Part shown: positions 1-9,160 of the stretch, one piece after another
How the letters are laid out: every line of letters begins with the position of its first letter
How positions within the stretch are numbered: the first letter of the stretch is position 1
Source of the DNA: Cyanophora paradoxa
Taxonomy: Eukaryota; Glaucocystophyceae; Cyanophorales; Cyanophoraceae
DNA: 64,000 nucleotides
NCBI GenBank assembly: GCA_004431415.1
Contig: QPMI01000278.1
Span: 38,581-102,580 of the forward strand
Reading direction: 5' to 3'
Translations under genes and position numbers: made by a program
The notes under the pieces: generated by a model
What the model was told of the DNA's origin: nothing
Databases searched by the model: none
What the model saw: the letters and a program-made list of their open reading frames with translations, nothing else

Positions 1-35
1 GAACGCAAGGGAACAGCGCCCTTGCGGCGGACAGA

Positions 36-2789
36 GTGACAAGCGGAACGTGCAAGAACACGAGCAAGCCCCGAGAATTAGCTAGCCAGACGACACCACA
101 GAGGGCGATGCATGTAAAACCGCTGAACTTAACTGAACTAGCGCTAGTACTAGCGATCCTACTGGCAATGGTGCAGGGAACCGCAGCAGCGCAGGGACTA
201 GCCAAAGGTACGGTCTTCCCGAGCCTCGCGACGGGACTGGTGGCATCTTTCCTGGGCGGGGCAGCAAGGATCAAGGTACAGCTCAACGGTCAGGAGGCGG
301 CGAAAGCGCTACAGGGACGCCTCCGGCTGCTCACCAGGAACGTCTGCTCGTTCACGGACGCGAAGCGCAGCGCCCTCCCCCGCATGGCCGAGGCGTACGG
401 ACTCGACGCAGTAGCCCTCCAGGAGATCAACCTACCCTGCCTGCGCGGGGGCAGGCCAAATCAGTGGGAAAAGATGCTGAACGCGGGGGACGAGAAGGGG
501 ATCGGGCCCTACTTCACGTCCGGCCCCCCGGCGGACAAGGAAGGCGCGCGACACAAGAAAGGAGCCCTGCTATGGATCTCGAGGCGCTGGCGCCCCTACG
601 CGAAGGTCACGCACCGAATCCCGGGTCGCCTGGTAGCCGTCAAGCTTGAGCTCCCGAACTTCAGACAAGTGCATCTGGTCTCGGTGTACGTGCCGCCGGA
701 TAAGAACGAGAACGCGCAAACGAAAGCAGATTACGAACAGATCATGAAGACGCTGCAGGAGCTGCACGAGCAGGTCGATCTTGACCCCTACCCCCAGCCG
801 CTCATCGTGATGGGCGACCTGAACTCGGTCGCGGAAAGGACGAAAGACAGGATCAGCGCGGGAAGGTGGGCGACGCCGGCGGGAGCTGATCACTACGCAG
901 AAGACCTATGGGCCAGAGTCGAGGAATGGGGGTGGAAAGACGCCTACCGGGTCGCGCAGCCGAACGCGAAGGAAGTGACGTACATCCGGGGCTCGACGGA
1001 GGGCGTGCCGGACGAGATCGAAACGGGGAGCAGAATTGACGTGATCCTGCTGAACGGGCCGGCGGCCGCAGACGGGCTGCGGGCGGGCATCGAAGTCGAG
1101 CGAGCCAACGAGTACATGGAATCGGATCACCTGCCGATGATGGCGGACATCGACCTGACCGCCAACCTGCGCATGTTCGGGCCGGGCGCGATCAAACACA
1201 AAGACCGGCCACCCAGGTACAACTTCAAATCGCTGTACGGACCAGGGGAAGCGAAGAAGGAGGCGAGGGCGGAGTACTACGGGATCCTAGAGGAGTACCT
1301 GAAGCCCGTATTAGACAAATACAAAAAGATTGAGAGGCCGAAGAGCGAAGAGGAGTGGAGGGCCTTACCGGAAGCCGCGAAACAGAAGCTAATCAAAGCG
1401 GCGGACGAAGCGTACAAAGAACTGGCCGAGGAGACGGGCCGGGTGGCGGTGGAAGTAGGCTGCGCGGAAATCTTCAGCGCGCGCGACCCGGACAAGCCCC
1501 CCACGATCGCGCGACGGCACAACATGAGCCTAAAGATGCGAAAGCTGAGACGGGCCTGGCACCGGCTGCAGCCAGAGGTCCGACTCGCGCGCCTGCAAGC
1601 GGTCAGCACAAGCCTCCCGGCCGGCCCCCTCCCCCAACCCCGCGCACCGACGGCAGAATGGCAGTACTGGCACGAAGCGCTCGGGGCGGCCATCAACCGA
1701 CTGCGCCGGGAAATCCCGAAGGAGTACAAAAAGCTGAAGACGAAGAAGCGCGCGGAGTACCGGGACAAGACGAGGGAGTGGTTCAAGACGGACCCTGGCA
1801 GGTACTGGCAGGCGACGATGGGCAAAAGCACGGGGATCGTGCCCTTCGAAACGCTTGTCGAAGAAGTACCCGACCATAAAAGGCCACAAGTCCTAGCAGA
1901 TGCCCCGTCAGTGCGCGGACGCCTAAAAGAGTACTTCGAAGAGTACTGGGGAAAGCGGGATCCGAAGATCGACCAAACCCTCAAAGAGAAGCGACTATGG
2001 AAGCACATGTACAAGACCAAGACCCACCTGAAATACGAGGGAGCGATGGACGCGCCGCGATGGGCAGAGTACAACGAGAAAAGGCGAACGCTGAAGCCGA
2101 CGGCCCCCGGAGACTCGAACCTGCAGAACTCGCAGATCAAGAGCTGGCCGGAGGAGAGCGCCCCTAACGAGCTGCTCTACCTCATCATCTGCGACGCAGT
2201 CCGCCTGAGAAGGACGCCCGACTCGTGGAACAAGGCGACAACGGTCGGAATCAGCAAGATCCCAACGTGGGACGGAAAACTGACGAACGTACGGCCCATC
2301 ACGTTGCTTGAGGTGGGGGACAAGCTCATGAAGGGGATACTGGCGGACCGCCTCCAGGACATGCTCGTGAAGCAAGGCGCGCTCAAGGGCCAGAACTCGG
2401 GCTTCCTGAAAGGAAAAACGACGGAGGACCCCCTCTTTATCCTGCAGGGAATCCTAGAGGACGCGCACCAGTACGACAAGGAACTGTACGTCATCCTCCA
2501 GGACATCCGTCGGGCCTACGACACGGTCAGCTGGGAGAGCATGGAGCTCGCATTCCGCAGGCTGAACATACCCGAGGAATATATAGAGCTGCACCGGTTC
2601 TCGCACATGAACAACCGCACGAAGATACGAACGGTGCACGGAACGACGGAGGAATTCAGGAGGGAAGTGGGGCTCGCCCAGGGTGCAGTTGAGGCGCCAC
2701 TTCACTGGCTCATCTTCTACGACCCCTGCTGCACGCTCAGGACTTCGTGGCGAACAAGATGGGGGGAACGCTCGGGCCGTACGAGATGA
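36..2789 (+). CDS. LINE polyprotein, N-terminal part: endonuclease plus first half of reverse transcriptase
   Basis: The frame opens at a GTG at base 36; the first ATG in frame is near base 109, and the true start is uncertain. Residues about 95-380 form an APE-like endonuclease: VALQEI (catalytic Glu), VMGDLNS (Asp-x-Asn), SRIDVILL and ESDHLP (Ser-Asp-His) are all present. The region from about residue 740 on is reverse transcriptase: RPITLLEVGDKLMK, the motif A segment ILQDIRRAYD with its catalytic Asp, and the motif B segment GLAQGAVEAP. The frame leaves the family pattern after IFYDP and stops about 20 codons later. The rest of the enzyme continues in another frame (next entry). The endonuclease nicks target DNA and the reverse transcriptase copies element RNA there; this part alone would be inactive. 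Confidence 0.8.
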   Translation: MTSGTCKNTSKPRELASQTTPQRAMHVKPLNLTELALVLAILLAMVQGTAAAQGLAKGTVFPSLATGLVASFLGGAARIKVQLNGQEAAKALQGRLRLLTRNVCSFTDAKRSALPRMAEAYGLDAVALQEINLPCLRGGRPNQWEKMLNAGDEKGIGPYFTSGPPADKEGARHKKGALLWISRRWRPYAKVTHRIPGRLVAVKLELPNFRQVHLVSVYVPPDKNENAQTKADYEQIMKTLQELHEQVDLDPYPQPLIVMGDLNSVAERTKDRISAGRWATPAGADHYAEDLWARVEEWGWKDAYRVAQPNAKEVTYIRGSTEGVPDEIETGSRIDVILLNGPAAADGLRAGIEVERANEYMESDHLPMMADIDLTANLRMFGPGAIKHKDRPPRYNFKSLYGPGEAKKEARAEYYGILEEYLKPVLDKYKKIERPKSEEEWRALPEAAKQKLIKAADEAYKELAEETGRVAVEVGCAEIFSARDPDKPPTIARRHNMSLKMRKLRRAWHRLQPEVRLARLQAVSTSLPAGPLPQPRAPTAEWQYWHEALGAAINRLRREIPKEYKKLKTKKRAEYRDKTREWFKTDPGRYWQATMGKSTGIVPFETLVEEVPDHKRPQVLADAPSVRGRLKEYFEEYWGKRDPKIDQTLKEKRLWKHMYKTKTHLKYEGAMDAPRWAEYNEKRRTLKPTAPGDSNLQNSQIKSWPEESAPNELLYLIICDAVRLRRTPDSWNKATTVGISKIPTWDGKLTNVRPITLLEVGDKLMKGILADRLQDMLVKQGALKGQNSGFLKGKTTEDPLFILQGILEDAHQYDKELYVILQDIRRAYDTVSWESMELAFRRLNIPEEYIELHRFSHMNNRTKIRTVHGTTEEFRREVGLAQGAVEAPLHWLIFYDPCCTLRTSWRTRWGERSGRTR

Positions 2790-5700
2790 ACCGAGGAATC
2801 GCGAAGGTGACGCACACGGCCTTCGCGGACGACACGCACTGGATTGCCAAGAGCCGCGAGGGAATCGCGGAGAGGGCCCGCCTCGCCAGCGATTTCTGCG
2901 ATATGCACGATATCGAGATCAGCGCCGAGAAAACGCGATACGTGACACGCAACTCGAAGTCGAGCCCGAAATACGGGCCCACGATGAACGCACCGGAGAT
3001 CGGCAAGGAAGGGAAGCAGATCAAACGAACAATGAGCGAGAACGACCCGCTCAAGGTTCTCGGCGTGTTCATGACAGTCGACCTCGACAGCCGACCCCAG
3101 ATCGACTACATGAAGGAGAAGCTGCGAGCGACCGCGGCCGTGCTCAGAACAAAGACAGTGTTCGAGGAGGAGAGCGTGTACCTGGTGAACACGCTGGTGC
3201 AGGGATTCCTACGCTACGCGGTGAAGATGGCGAAGCTCAGCGATGCAGACGTCGACGAGCTGGAGCGCACCTGGCGGTCGGTAGTTAAACACCACGCGGA
3301 GCTGAGCAAAAGCGTAACAAACGATATGATGACGTCGCCGGCGCCCTACGGCCTGTTCAACCTTCGCGCGCTGCAGCTCGAAGAACAGCTGACGACGCTG
3401 CTGGCGCAGCTGCGCGACACGAACAGCTTAGTGGGGAAGGTACGCATGGAGCGGCTACTGGCCCTCAAAGAGGCAATGGGAACCAACCTGAATCCGCTGG
3501 AGCAGACGGAGCTGGCCCGGTACCTTCAGAAAGAGCACCTGATGGCGCACACGATACACGTGGCGGGGCGCGCGGGGTACACGATCAAGACCACCCACCC
3601 GGACCTCGCCCCGGCCGCACCGGCGGACACGATTCAGAGCCACGTCCCGTCGCGCGACTACGCGAAGATGGCTCCCCACTTAATGGAGCGGGGACTCCTC
3701 CACGTAGCGCAGGTGAGGGCGCCGAATGGGACCCACCTCCTGCCCTGGAAGACCTGGGAAAAGGCAAGATCACGAGCGTGGAGCGAACCAGAATGGTACA
3801 GGCTCCTCCGAACGAACCTCTGCAAGGAGGGGGGCACGGAACTCAAACAAAGCCTGCGAGCGGCCGCTACGCAGTCAGTCTTCGCCAAGGGACACGACAT
3901 CCGACCTGGCACCTTCGCCCTGGTAGCCAACGACACACCAGGAAACGAAGAACTCGCGCTAGTAATGAGCACGAGGACGGACTCGAACGGAACGCAAGTT
4001 GCGCGCATCGCGCACTACGTACCCCGTGACAAGAACATTCAGGCAAACACGATCTGGGAAAAGTGCGACGGAACGTGCTGCTGGGCGAGGGAAGCGGACC
4101 CGGCGGACCCCGAAGTACGCAGCATGAACTTTGACCCCGAGACCTGCGAGTACGATGAGAGAGTAAAGGCGCTCTTCCCACTGTGGGGCGTCCGGTACGA
4201 ACGTCAGACGGAAACCGACAGAGACGAGGAGCGGCCGCCGCGGGTGCGCCTGCCCCCCGAGACCGAGGAGCTGAACGCCTGGAGGACGGGCGGGATGGAG
4301 GCGATAGAATCAGATCGCGAATCGGACATGAGCGAGGATCCCGGAGGCCCACCAAGGCCCGACGACGTAGACCCGCCGCAGGCGCAGGCTGCAGGGAGAA
4401 GCCGGTACCAACTGCGAGCCCGCGCAGCCCCAGTCAAGGAAGGGAAACGGGTGCAGAAGCAAAGCAAACGGAGACGGGTACAGCCGACCGCCAAGCGAGA
4501 GAGAGGGACGGAAGAGAACGACACTCGGGAGCAGACAGCGGCCGCCCCCGAGCCGGAGGATCCCGCCGAGACCGGAGACGAAGAGGAGGAAGCGGGCCCC
4601 GAAGCGCTGCTGGGAGCGACGATATGGCAGATCTACGAGATGCGTAAGGAAGCCATCCTGGAAGCGGGTACAGAAGGGATGCAGACCCGGATCGCCGAAC
4701 GCGAAGGACAGGAGGAGTACCGGATCGACTCCGACGGATCAACCTTCGACCTGGGCAAGGCCGGTAAGGCGAGAGCGGGGTACGCCGTATACGACCCTCA
4801 GGAACCGCACATGCAGTACGGTGGGAGGCTGCGAGGGCAGCTGTCCAATTATAAAGCCGAGCTACACGGGGCCATACTCGCGACGCTGATCGCACCGCTC
4901 AACAAGACGGTGAGGGTACACTGCGACAACCTCTCCGTCGTACGGAACTTCGCCACCCGGGTGCGATACTACAGGCGGAAGTCAGCGCGCAAAGACACAC
5001 GGGATAGCTACGAAGCAGAGTACCGGCTGTGGCGCGCGGTGATGGAGCTCCGCGGGGCAGGAAGGCGGGAGGACGCAGGAGTGGAAGTAGTGTGGGTGCC
5101 GGGCCACGACCCCAACGACGAGATCCACAAGGAAGTCGACCTGCGCGCGAAGGCAGCAGCGAACATGCCCCTCATCAACCCCACCACCGGCGAGCACATG
5201 ACGTACCGGGCCGACGTACTCGTACCCCCCGAGTCCACGGGCTTCGAGCTCATCCACCAGGGCGAGCGGGTTGAGATCGACCCCTGCAGATACATCAGAA
5301 TGCAACACGCGGTGCGGAGCTTCGTCAAGTGGACTCAACTGAGACGGACGGGCGAAGCCCTGCGGGACGCGCTCGGAAGCCCCAAGCAAGCGCTCGAGCT
5401 GCTGAGCGTCAAGTACTGGCACCGCAAGATAAGCGGTTACAGGCACAAGTGGCGGGCGCACGGCGTGAAGGCGCTGATCGACGGGCTGCCACTGATGCCC
5501 GAACGCCTGCGCGACCGCCCGGACCTATACGAGGGGAAGTCAGAAGGGGAGTGCCTGCGGTGCGCCGCGAGCGAGGCCAAACCCAAGGAGACGCTGCGCC
5601 ACTACCTGATCGAATGCCCCAGCCTGCCCACCGCTCACGCCCGCATCCAGAAAGCAGTTGACGAGGAGTTCCTGAAACTGTACGACAAGAAGGTCGTGGG

Positions 5701-6631
5701 GGCGGCGCGCAGAGCGCTCGACGCAGCTGAGGAGGCGAAGGAGCGGGCAGAACGGTCAGAGGGCTCCGAGCAGGCCCCGAACGCCCAGGCCCGAAAGCGC
5801 AAGGCGGCGCACCTCGAGCAGCCAACCAAATCGGTGGAACAGGCGAGCCTCGACCTAGAACGCGTCTACAAGGCGCGCCCGGTAGCCGAGAAGAGCCTGT
5901 CGGCGAGAATGCGGTGCTACGACTTCAGCCGGAGGTACGCGCACGCGCCGGAGGCGGGCAATAGCTATCCGGGCGCATGGCACGACATGCAAGGCGAGCA
6001 CAAGGGTTGGCGCAGCGCGCACGACCTGGATCACATGCGAGTACTCCAGGGCCTGCTGCCGAACGACATGGACAGAGTCTTAGTCGACCTGGGATTCGCC
6101 GAAGCAGAGACCATACCGGTCTGCCGGCAGCTGGCGGAGACGGTGCTCACGGAAGTACACAGCGAGATCTGGAAGCCGAGAAGCAAAACAACGAGCAAGC
6201 ATGAGTCCCGAGTGTGGGGGATCACGCAGGGAAGCAAGCGCGCACCGAAGGGGAACCGAGCACCGACGGTTGGCAGCGAGGCCGACCCAGATGCTGCAGG
6301 AGGACATCCCGAGGACGCTGCTGGAACGCCGAGCGCGGCAGAGGTCGGGGGAGCGACAGCGATGCAAGAAGCGGAGAATGAGAACCGGCCGGATTCGAAC
6401 CCGCCCGACCAGACTCGAATTCGAAAGCGAAAACGCGAACTCGAATCGCACCGTATCGCGGCGCGGGAACTCGATCGGATACGCGGGGAGGGCCACTGCG
6501 ACCACTGCCACGAATACCACGCCCCGGGGACAGCGTGCCACGAGACAGCAGTAGTGGAAACGCTCGCGGCGCGAGCTTTCAAGAACTACCTGAGGTACGG
6601 AGACATGGGGCGACTGCCTAAGGTATCGTAA
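2747..6631 (+). CDS. LINE polyprotein, C-terminal part: reverse transcriptase motif C, RNase H and Cys/His knuckles
   Basis: This frame carries on where the previous one fails. Similarity to the reverse transcriptase really begins upstream of the first ATG, at about base 2705, so the start given is only the first start codon. AFADDTHW is motif C with the catalytic Asp pair. RNase H lies near bases 4720-5170, with DSDGSTFD, YKAELHG, VHCDNLS and PGHDPNDEIHKEVD supplying the D-E-D-D set. A knuckle C-x2-C..H-x4-C (CLRC to IEC) follows at 5551-5620. A second Cys/His cluster (CDHCHEYHAPGTACHE) lies at the C-terminus near 6497-6544. Residues between reverse transcriptase and RNase H are acidic, basic and low in complexity. 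The stop is TAA at 6629-6631. Confidence 0.8.
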   Translation: MANKMGGTLGPYEMNRGIAKVTHTAFADDTHWIAKSREGIAERARLASDFCDMHDIEISAEKTRYVTRNSKSSPKYGPTMNAPEIGKEGKQIKRTMSENDPLKVLGVFMTVDLDSRPQIDYMKEKLRATAAVLRTKTVFEEESVYLVNTLVQGFLRYAVKMAKLSDADVDELERTWRSVVKHHAELSKSVTNDMMTSPAPYGLFNLRALQLEEQLTTLLAQLRDTNSLVGKVRMERLLALKEAMGTNLNPLEQTELARYLQKEHLMAHTIHVAGRAGYTIKTTHPDLAPAAPADTIQSHVPSRDYAKMAPHLMERGLLHVAQVRAPNGTHLLPWKTWEKARSRAWSEPEWYRLLRTNLCKEGGTELKQSLRAAATQSVFAKGHDIRPGTFALVANDTPGNEELALVMSTRTDSNGTQVARIAHYVPRDKNIQANTIWEKCDGTCCWAREADPADPEVRSMNFDPETCEYDERVKALFPLWGVRYERQTETDRDEERPPRVRLPPETEELNAWRTGGMEAIESDRESDMSEDPGGPPRPDDVDPPQAQAAGRSRYQLRARAAPVKEGKRVQKQSKRRRVQPTAKRERGTEENDTREQTAAAPEPEDPAETGDEEEEAGPEALLGATIWQIYEMRKEAILEAGTEGMQTRIAEREGQEEYRIDSDGSTFDLGKAGKARAGYAVYDPQEPHMQYGGRLRGQLSNYKAELHGAILATLIAPLNKTVRVHCDNLSVVRNFATRVRYYRRKSARKDTRDSYEAEYRLWRAVMELRGAGRREDAGVEVVWVPGHDPNDEIHKEVDLRAKAAANMPLINPTTGEHMTYRADVLVPPESTGFELIHQGERVEIDPCRYIRMQHAVRSFVKWTQLRRTGEALRDALGSPKQALELLSVKYWHRKISGYRHKWRAHGVKALIDGLPLMPERLRDRPDLYEGKSEGECLRCAASEAKPKETLRHYLIECPSLPTAHARIQKAVDEEFLKLYDKKVVGAARRALDAAEEAKERAERSEGSEQAPNAQARKRKAAHLEQPTKSVEQASLDLERVYKARPVAEKSLSARMRCYDFSRRYAHAPEAGNSYPGAWHDMQGEHKGWRSAHDLDHMRVLQGLLPNDMDRVLVDLGFAEAETIPVCRQLAETVLTEVHSEIWKPRSKTTSKHESRVWGITQGSKRAPKGNRAPTVGSEADPDAAGGHPEDAAGTPSAAEVGGATAMQEAENENRPDSNPPDQTRIRKRKRELESHRIAARELDRIRGEGHCDHCHEYHAPGTACHETAVVETLAARAFKNYLRYGDMGRLPKVS

Positions 6632-6644
6632 ACAAAGCGACTAG

Positions 6645-6714
6645 GGTCCGGCCGAGCCGCTGGAAACAGCGGCGCGTGGGGAGGGGGGCAACCCCCTCCC
6701 TGCCTGGCCGGACC
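6645..6714 (+). other. Structured 3' end of the LINE: predicted three-way junction with two GNRA tetraloops
   Basis: Bases 6645-6653 pair perfectly with 6706-6714 (9 bp outer stem). Inside, 6656-6662 pairs with 6667-6673 around a GAAA tetraloop. Bases 6679-6687 pair with 6692-6700 around a GCAA tetraloop. Both loops fit GNRA. Such 3' structures are known to guide reverse transcriptase binding in some LINEs; that role is inferred here. Confidence 0.7.
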
Positions 6715-8794
6715 TATCCGAGCAAATTTTTTTTTTTGCCGGGCCCGTCGTCGTCGCCGGCGGCTCCAGCCGCCCCGGGGGCGGGGGCGGCGGCGTCGAC
6801 CACGGCGCGTGCAGCGGCGTCGCCACCGGCGGCGGGGCGGCCGGCGGGGCCGGGCCGGGGCGGGGCGGCGTGGCGGGCGGCGCGGCCTCCGCCTCGTCGG
6901 GAGGGGCGCGCCAGCCCTCGTGCGGCTGCCCCGCGTCGTTTACACGGGGCTCCGGACGGGCGGAGGCGGCGGGGCGCACGGGGAGGGGAAGACGTCGGGC
7001 GGGGAGGGGCGCGGGGCCTCGGGCAGCCCCTCCACGCTCTCCCGCACCTGCGCGGCGCGCCCCGCCGGCTCAGCCGGGGAAGGCGCCGGGCGAGGGGCCA
7101 GCAAAGCGCACGAGGGGCATGACGGGGCGGGCCGGAGAGCCCGGGCGTGCGGGGCGCGGTGCGGGCGGGGCGGGGGCGGGGCGGGCGGGCGGCGAGGAGG
7201 GCGGCGAGGCGGGCGACCTCGCGCTCGAGCAGCGGCACCTGTGGAGCCGCTCGCGCACGGCGAGCGAAGCCGGCGAGCGGGCGGGCGGGCGGCGCACGCG
7301 GTGGACGAGGGCGCGGGCGTCGGGGGCCGGCCCCGCCGCGGCGGCCGTCCGGCGGTCGGCGGCGGCCTGGCGGGCGAGCTGCGGGGCCGTCAGGGGCGTG
7401 CGGGGGGCGTGCGGGGGACGGGGCGGGGCGGGCGGCGTCGAGGTCGCGGCGGATGTCGCAGGCCTGCTCGTGGAGCGCCTGCACCAGGTCTGCGCCCCGC
7501 CCCGCCCCCTCGGCCCCGCACGGCGGCCACGGGCGGGCCCCGGGGGCGGCGGGGCGGACCGCCGAGGTTGGCGTAGCCGGCGTTGAGCTCGAGGACCTCG
7601 CGCTGCGTCGACTGCACCGCCAGCCGCGCGTCCCGCGCCTCCCGCACCGCCCACGCCACCTCCCACGACAGCGTCTCCCGCACCGCCTCCGCCTCCCGCC
7701 CCGCCGCCTCCGCCGCCCGCTCCGCCCGCGCCGCCGCCTCCGCCGCCCCGCGCGCCTCCGCCGCGACCTGCCGCAGCGCCTCCCGCAGCGCCGCCGCCCG
7801 CTCGGCCTCGTCCGCCGCATGGCCCGCCCCGACGGCCACCGCCGCCTGCTCGCCCGGCGGCGGCGCATGCGGCGGCTTCGCGCTGGGCGGCCGCGGCGCC
7901 GGCGGCATGGAGGCGCGCCGCTCGGGGCGGTTGGCCGCCGGGTCCCACGGCGCGCGCCCGGCCGCCGCGTCCCGCAGGTGCAGCCGCGGGGCGGTCGCCG
8001 CGATGGAGCGCGCCGAGGCCGCCGGCGTCGCCCCGCCCTCGTACGCGTGGCCCGCCAGCAAGCGAGCCCCGGCCAGCGGCGCAGGAGAGGCTCCCGGTGT
8101 CTGGCACGCGCGTGGAACGAAAAGAAGATCACGGGATCGCGGCGGGGCGCACGGAGGGGCCTGGCGAGGGCGCGAAGGAGGCGGGGGTGGCGGGCCCGGT
8201 GCGGGGCTTGAGCGGCGACGGCGAGATGTTGAACGCCCGCACCTGCGCGAGGATGAGCGGGCGAGCGGGCGAGTGGTCGCGGGGCGCGGCGCGGCGGCGC
8301 ACGAAGTCGCGGCGCTCGACGAGGCCGTCGCGGTTCGAGTCCAAGGAGCGCAGCAGCTCCTCCAGCTGCTCCGGCGCCGCCGACGGGAACATCGAGCTGC
8401 ATATATCGCGGAGGAGGGCAACGGGGACGTGGCGCTGCGTCCCCGCCTCCTGAAACAGCCTCCTGCCGGCCAGTCGCCCCCGAAAGCTCGACGAGTGCAA
8501 CAGAAACCTCGTCACCCTCACGCACCTCACGAACGGAGGCAGCTCGTCGATCTCGACGTCGTCGTCTGAATCCTCCAGCTCCTGCGCGCCGCCGCGTGAA
8601 GAAAGCCAATATTCGGAGCGCCGAGGCATCGACAGCGACATTTCGCGGTTTTCAAAACGCGAGCGGGATAATGCGGGAACCTGCGCCTTCAACCGAGCAA
8701 AGTCTTCGTCGCCCAGCGAGCCCCGCGCGCGCTCAATCGACGGCGCCGGCGACCCGCGCGCGCGCTCAGCCGGCGTCGACGGCATTGAAGGCAT
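6714..8794 (-). CDS. EF-hand and coiled-coil protein, spliced
   Basis: The start is ATG at 8794 on the - strand. The first exon runs to about 8153. It has an acidic stretch (DSDDDVEIDELPP) and a canonical EF-hand loop, DSNRDGLVERRD, preceded by a helix (PEQLEELLRSL), so calcium binding is likely. An intron at about 8101-8152 (GTGCGC..CAG) is followed by a long Ala/Glu/Arg-rich coiled coil (about 7575-7860) with ETLSWEVAWAVREARD and STQREVLELNAGY. Further coil-forming exons (LVQALHEQACDIRRDLDAA; VPLLEREVARLAALL) lie between 6950 and 7500. The last exon is low-complexity Ala/Pro and ends in DDDGPGKKK, then four residues and a TAG inside the LINE tail. The downstream exon limits are approximate. 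The original C-terminus may have been lost. Function is not recognised beyond EF-hand plus coiled coil. Confidence 0.55.
6727..6737. repeat. T11 homopolymer at the LINE / EF-hand gene junction
   Basis: Eleven T on the + strand immediately after the LINE tail. On the - strand it is A11 and encodes the last lysines of the EF-hand gene model. Confidence 0.9.
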
Positions 8795-9160
8795 CGAACG
8801 CAGGCGGTGGTGCTGGAAGACAGATGTGATGATGAGCTGCGCGGCGCAACGGGGGTGAGGAATTCGAAGAGCAAGCGCGAGATGCGTTCACGGCCACATA
8901 AGCGCATGCAACCCGCTCCAGACATCTCGCGCACCCTTTCCGAGGTGCCCGAAGCGCCGTACGGCGGCGCGGGATGGCCCGCCTCCATCGCTTCCTTTTA
9001 ATGCGGCACCCCCCCGGCCCCCCAGGCCCCAGGGCCCAGGAGAGCACCGAGAGCAGGCCAGGTCAGGCCTGCCAGGCAGGTCAGGCCTGCCAGGCCGGGC
9101 AGGCCCTGCCAGGCCAGGCCAGGCCGCCGTGAGGCATTGGAGGGCAGAACCGGCGCCAAG
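8795..9160. promoter_or_regulatory. Divergent intergenic region between EF-hand (-) and RRM (+) genes
   Basis: The region has about 365 bases without a supported gene. The two genes point away from each other, so it should hold both promoters. No TATA-like element stands out. The right third is the CAGGCCTGC repeat tract listed separately. Confidence 0.45.
9054..9124. repeat. Short direct/palindromic repeat tract, (C)CAGGCCTG type
   Basis: About 70 bases made of iterations of CAGGCC, CAGGTCAGGCCTGC and CAGGCAGG. The CAGGCCTG core is palindromic. It lies just upstream of the RRM gene. Confidence 0.7.

Larger units (their letters stand above)
1..6726 (+). mobile_element. APE-type non-LTR retrotransposon (LINE) with RNase H
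   Basis: The stretch encodes, in order, an exonuclease/endonuclease/phosphatase-fold endonuclease, a reverse transcriptase, an RNase H and Cys/His knuckles. This is the organisation of I-like single-ORF LINEs. The reading frame is open from the left edge, so the true 5' end may lie outside the window. The coding part is interrupted by one frameshift near base 2705-2726. The 3' untranslated region is about 95 bases and folds into a three-stem structure. No poly(A) follows; an 11-base T run adjoins the tail. The right boundary is placed between 6714 and 6726. No target-site duplication can be judged because the left junction is not visible. The clade is not assigned. Confidence 0.85.

Noticed and set aside
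6714-8609. Very long overlapping open frames on both strands in the GC-richest parts (also 37-41 kb, 42-43.6 kb, 58-64 kb)
   Set aside because: At this GC content stop codons are rare, so long frames arise by chance. Their products are Arg/Pro/Ala strings without motifs, and they run through introns set by conserved exons.
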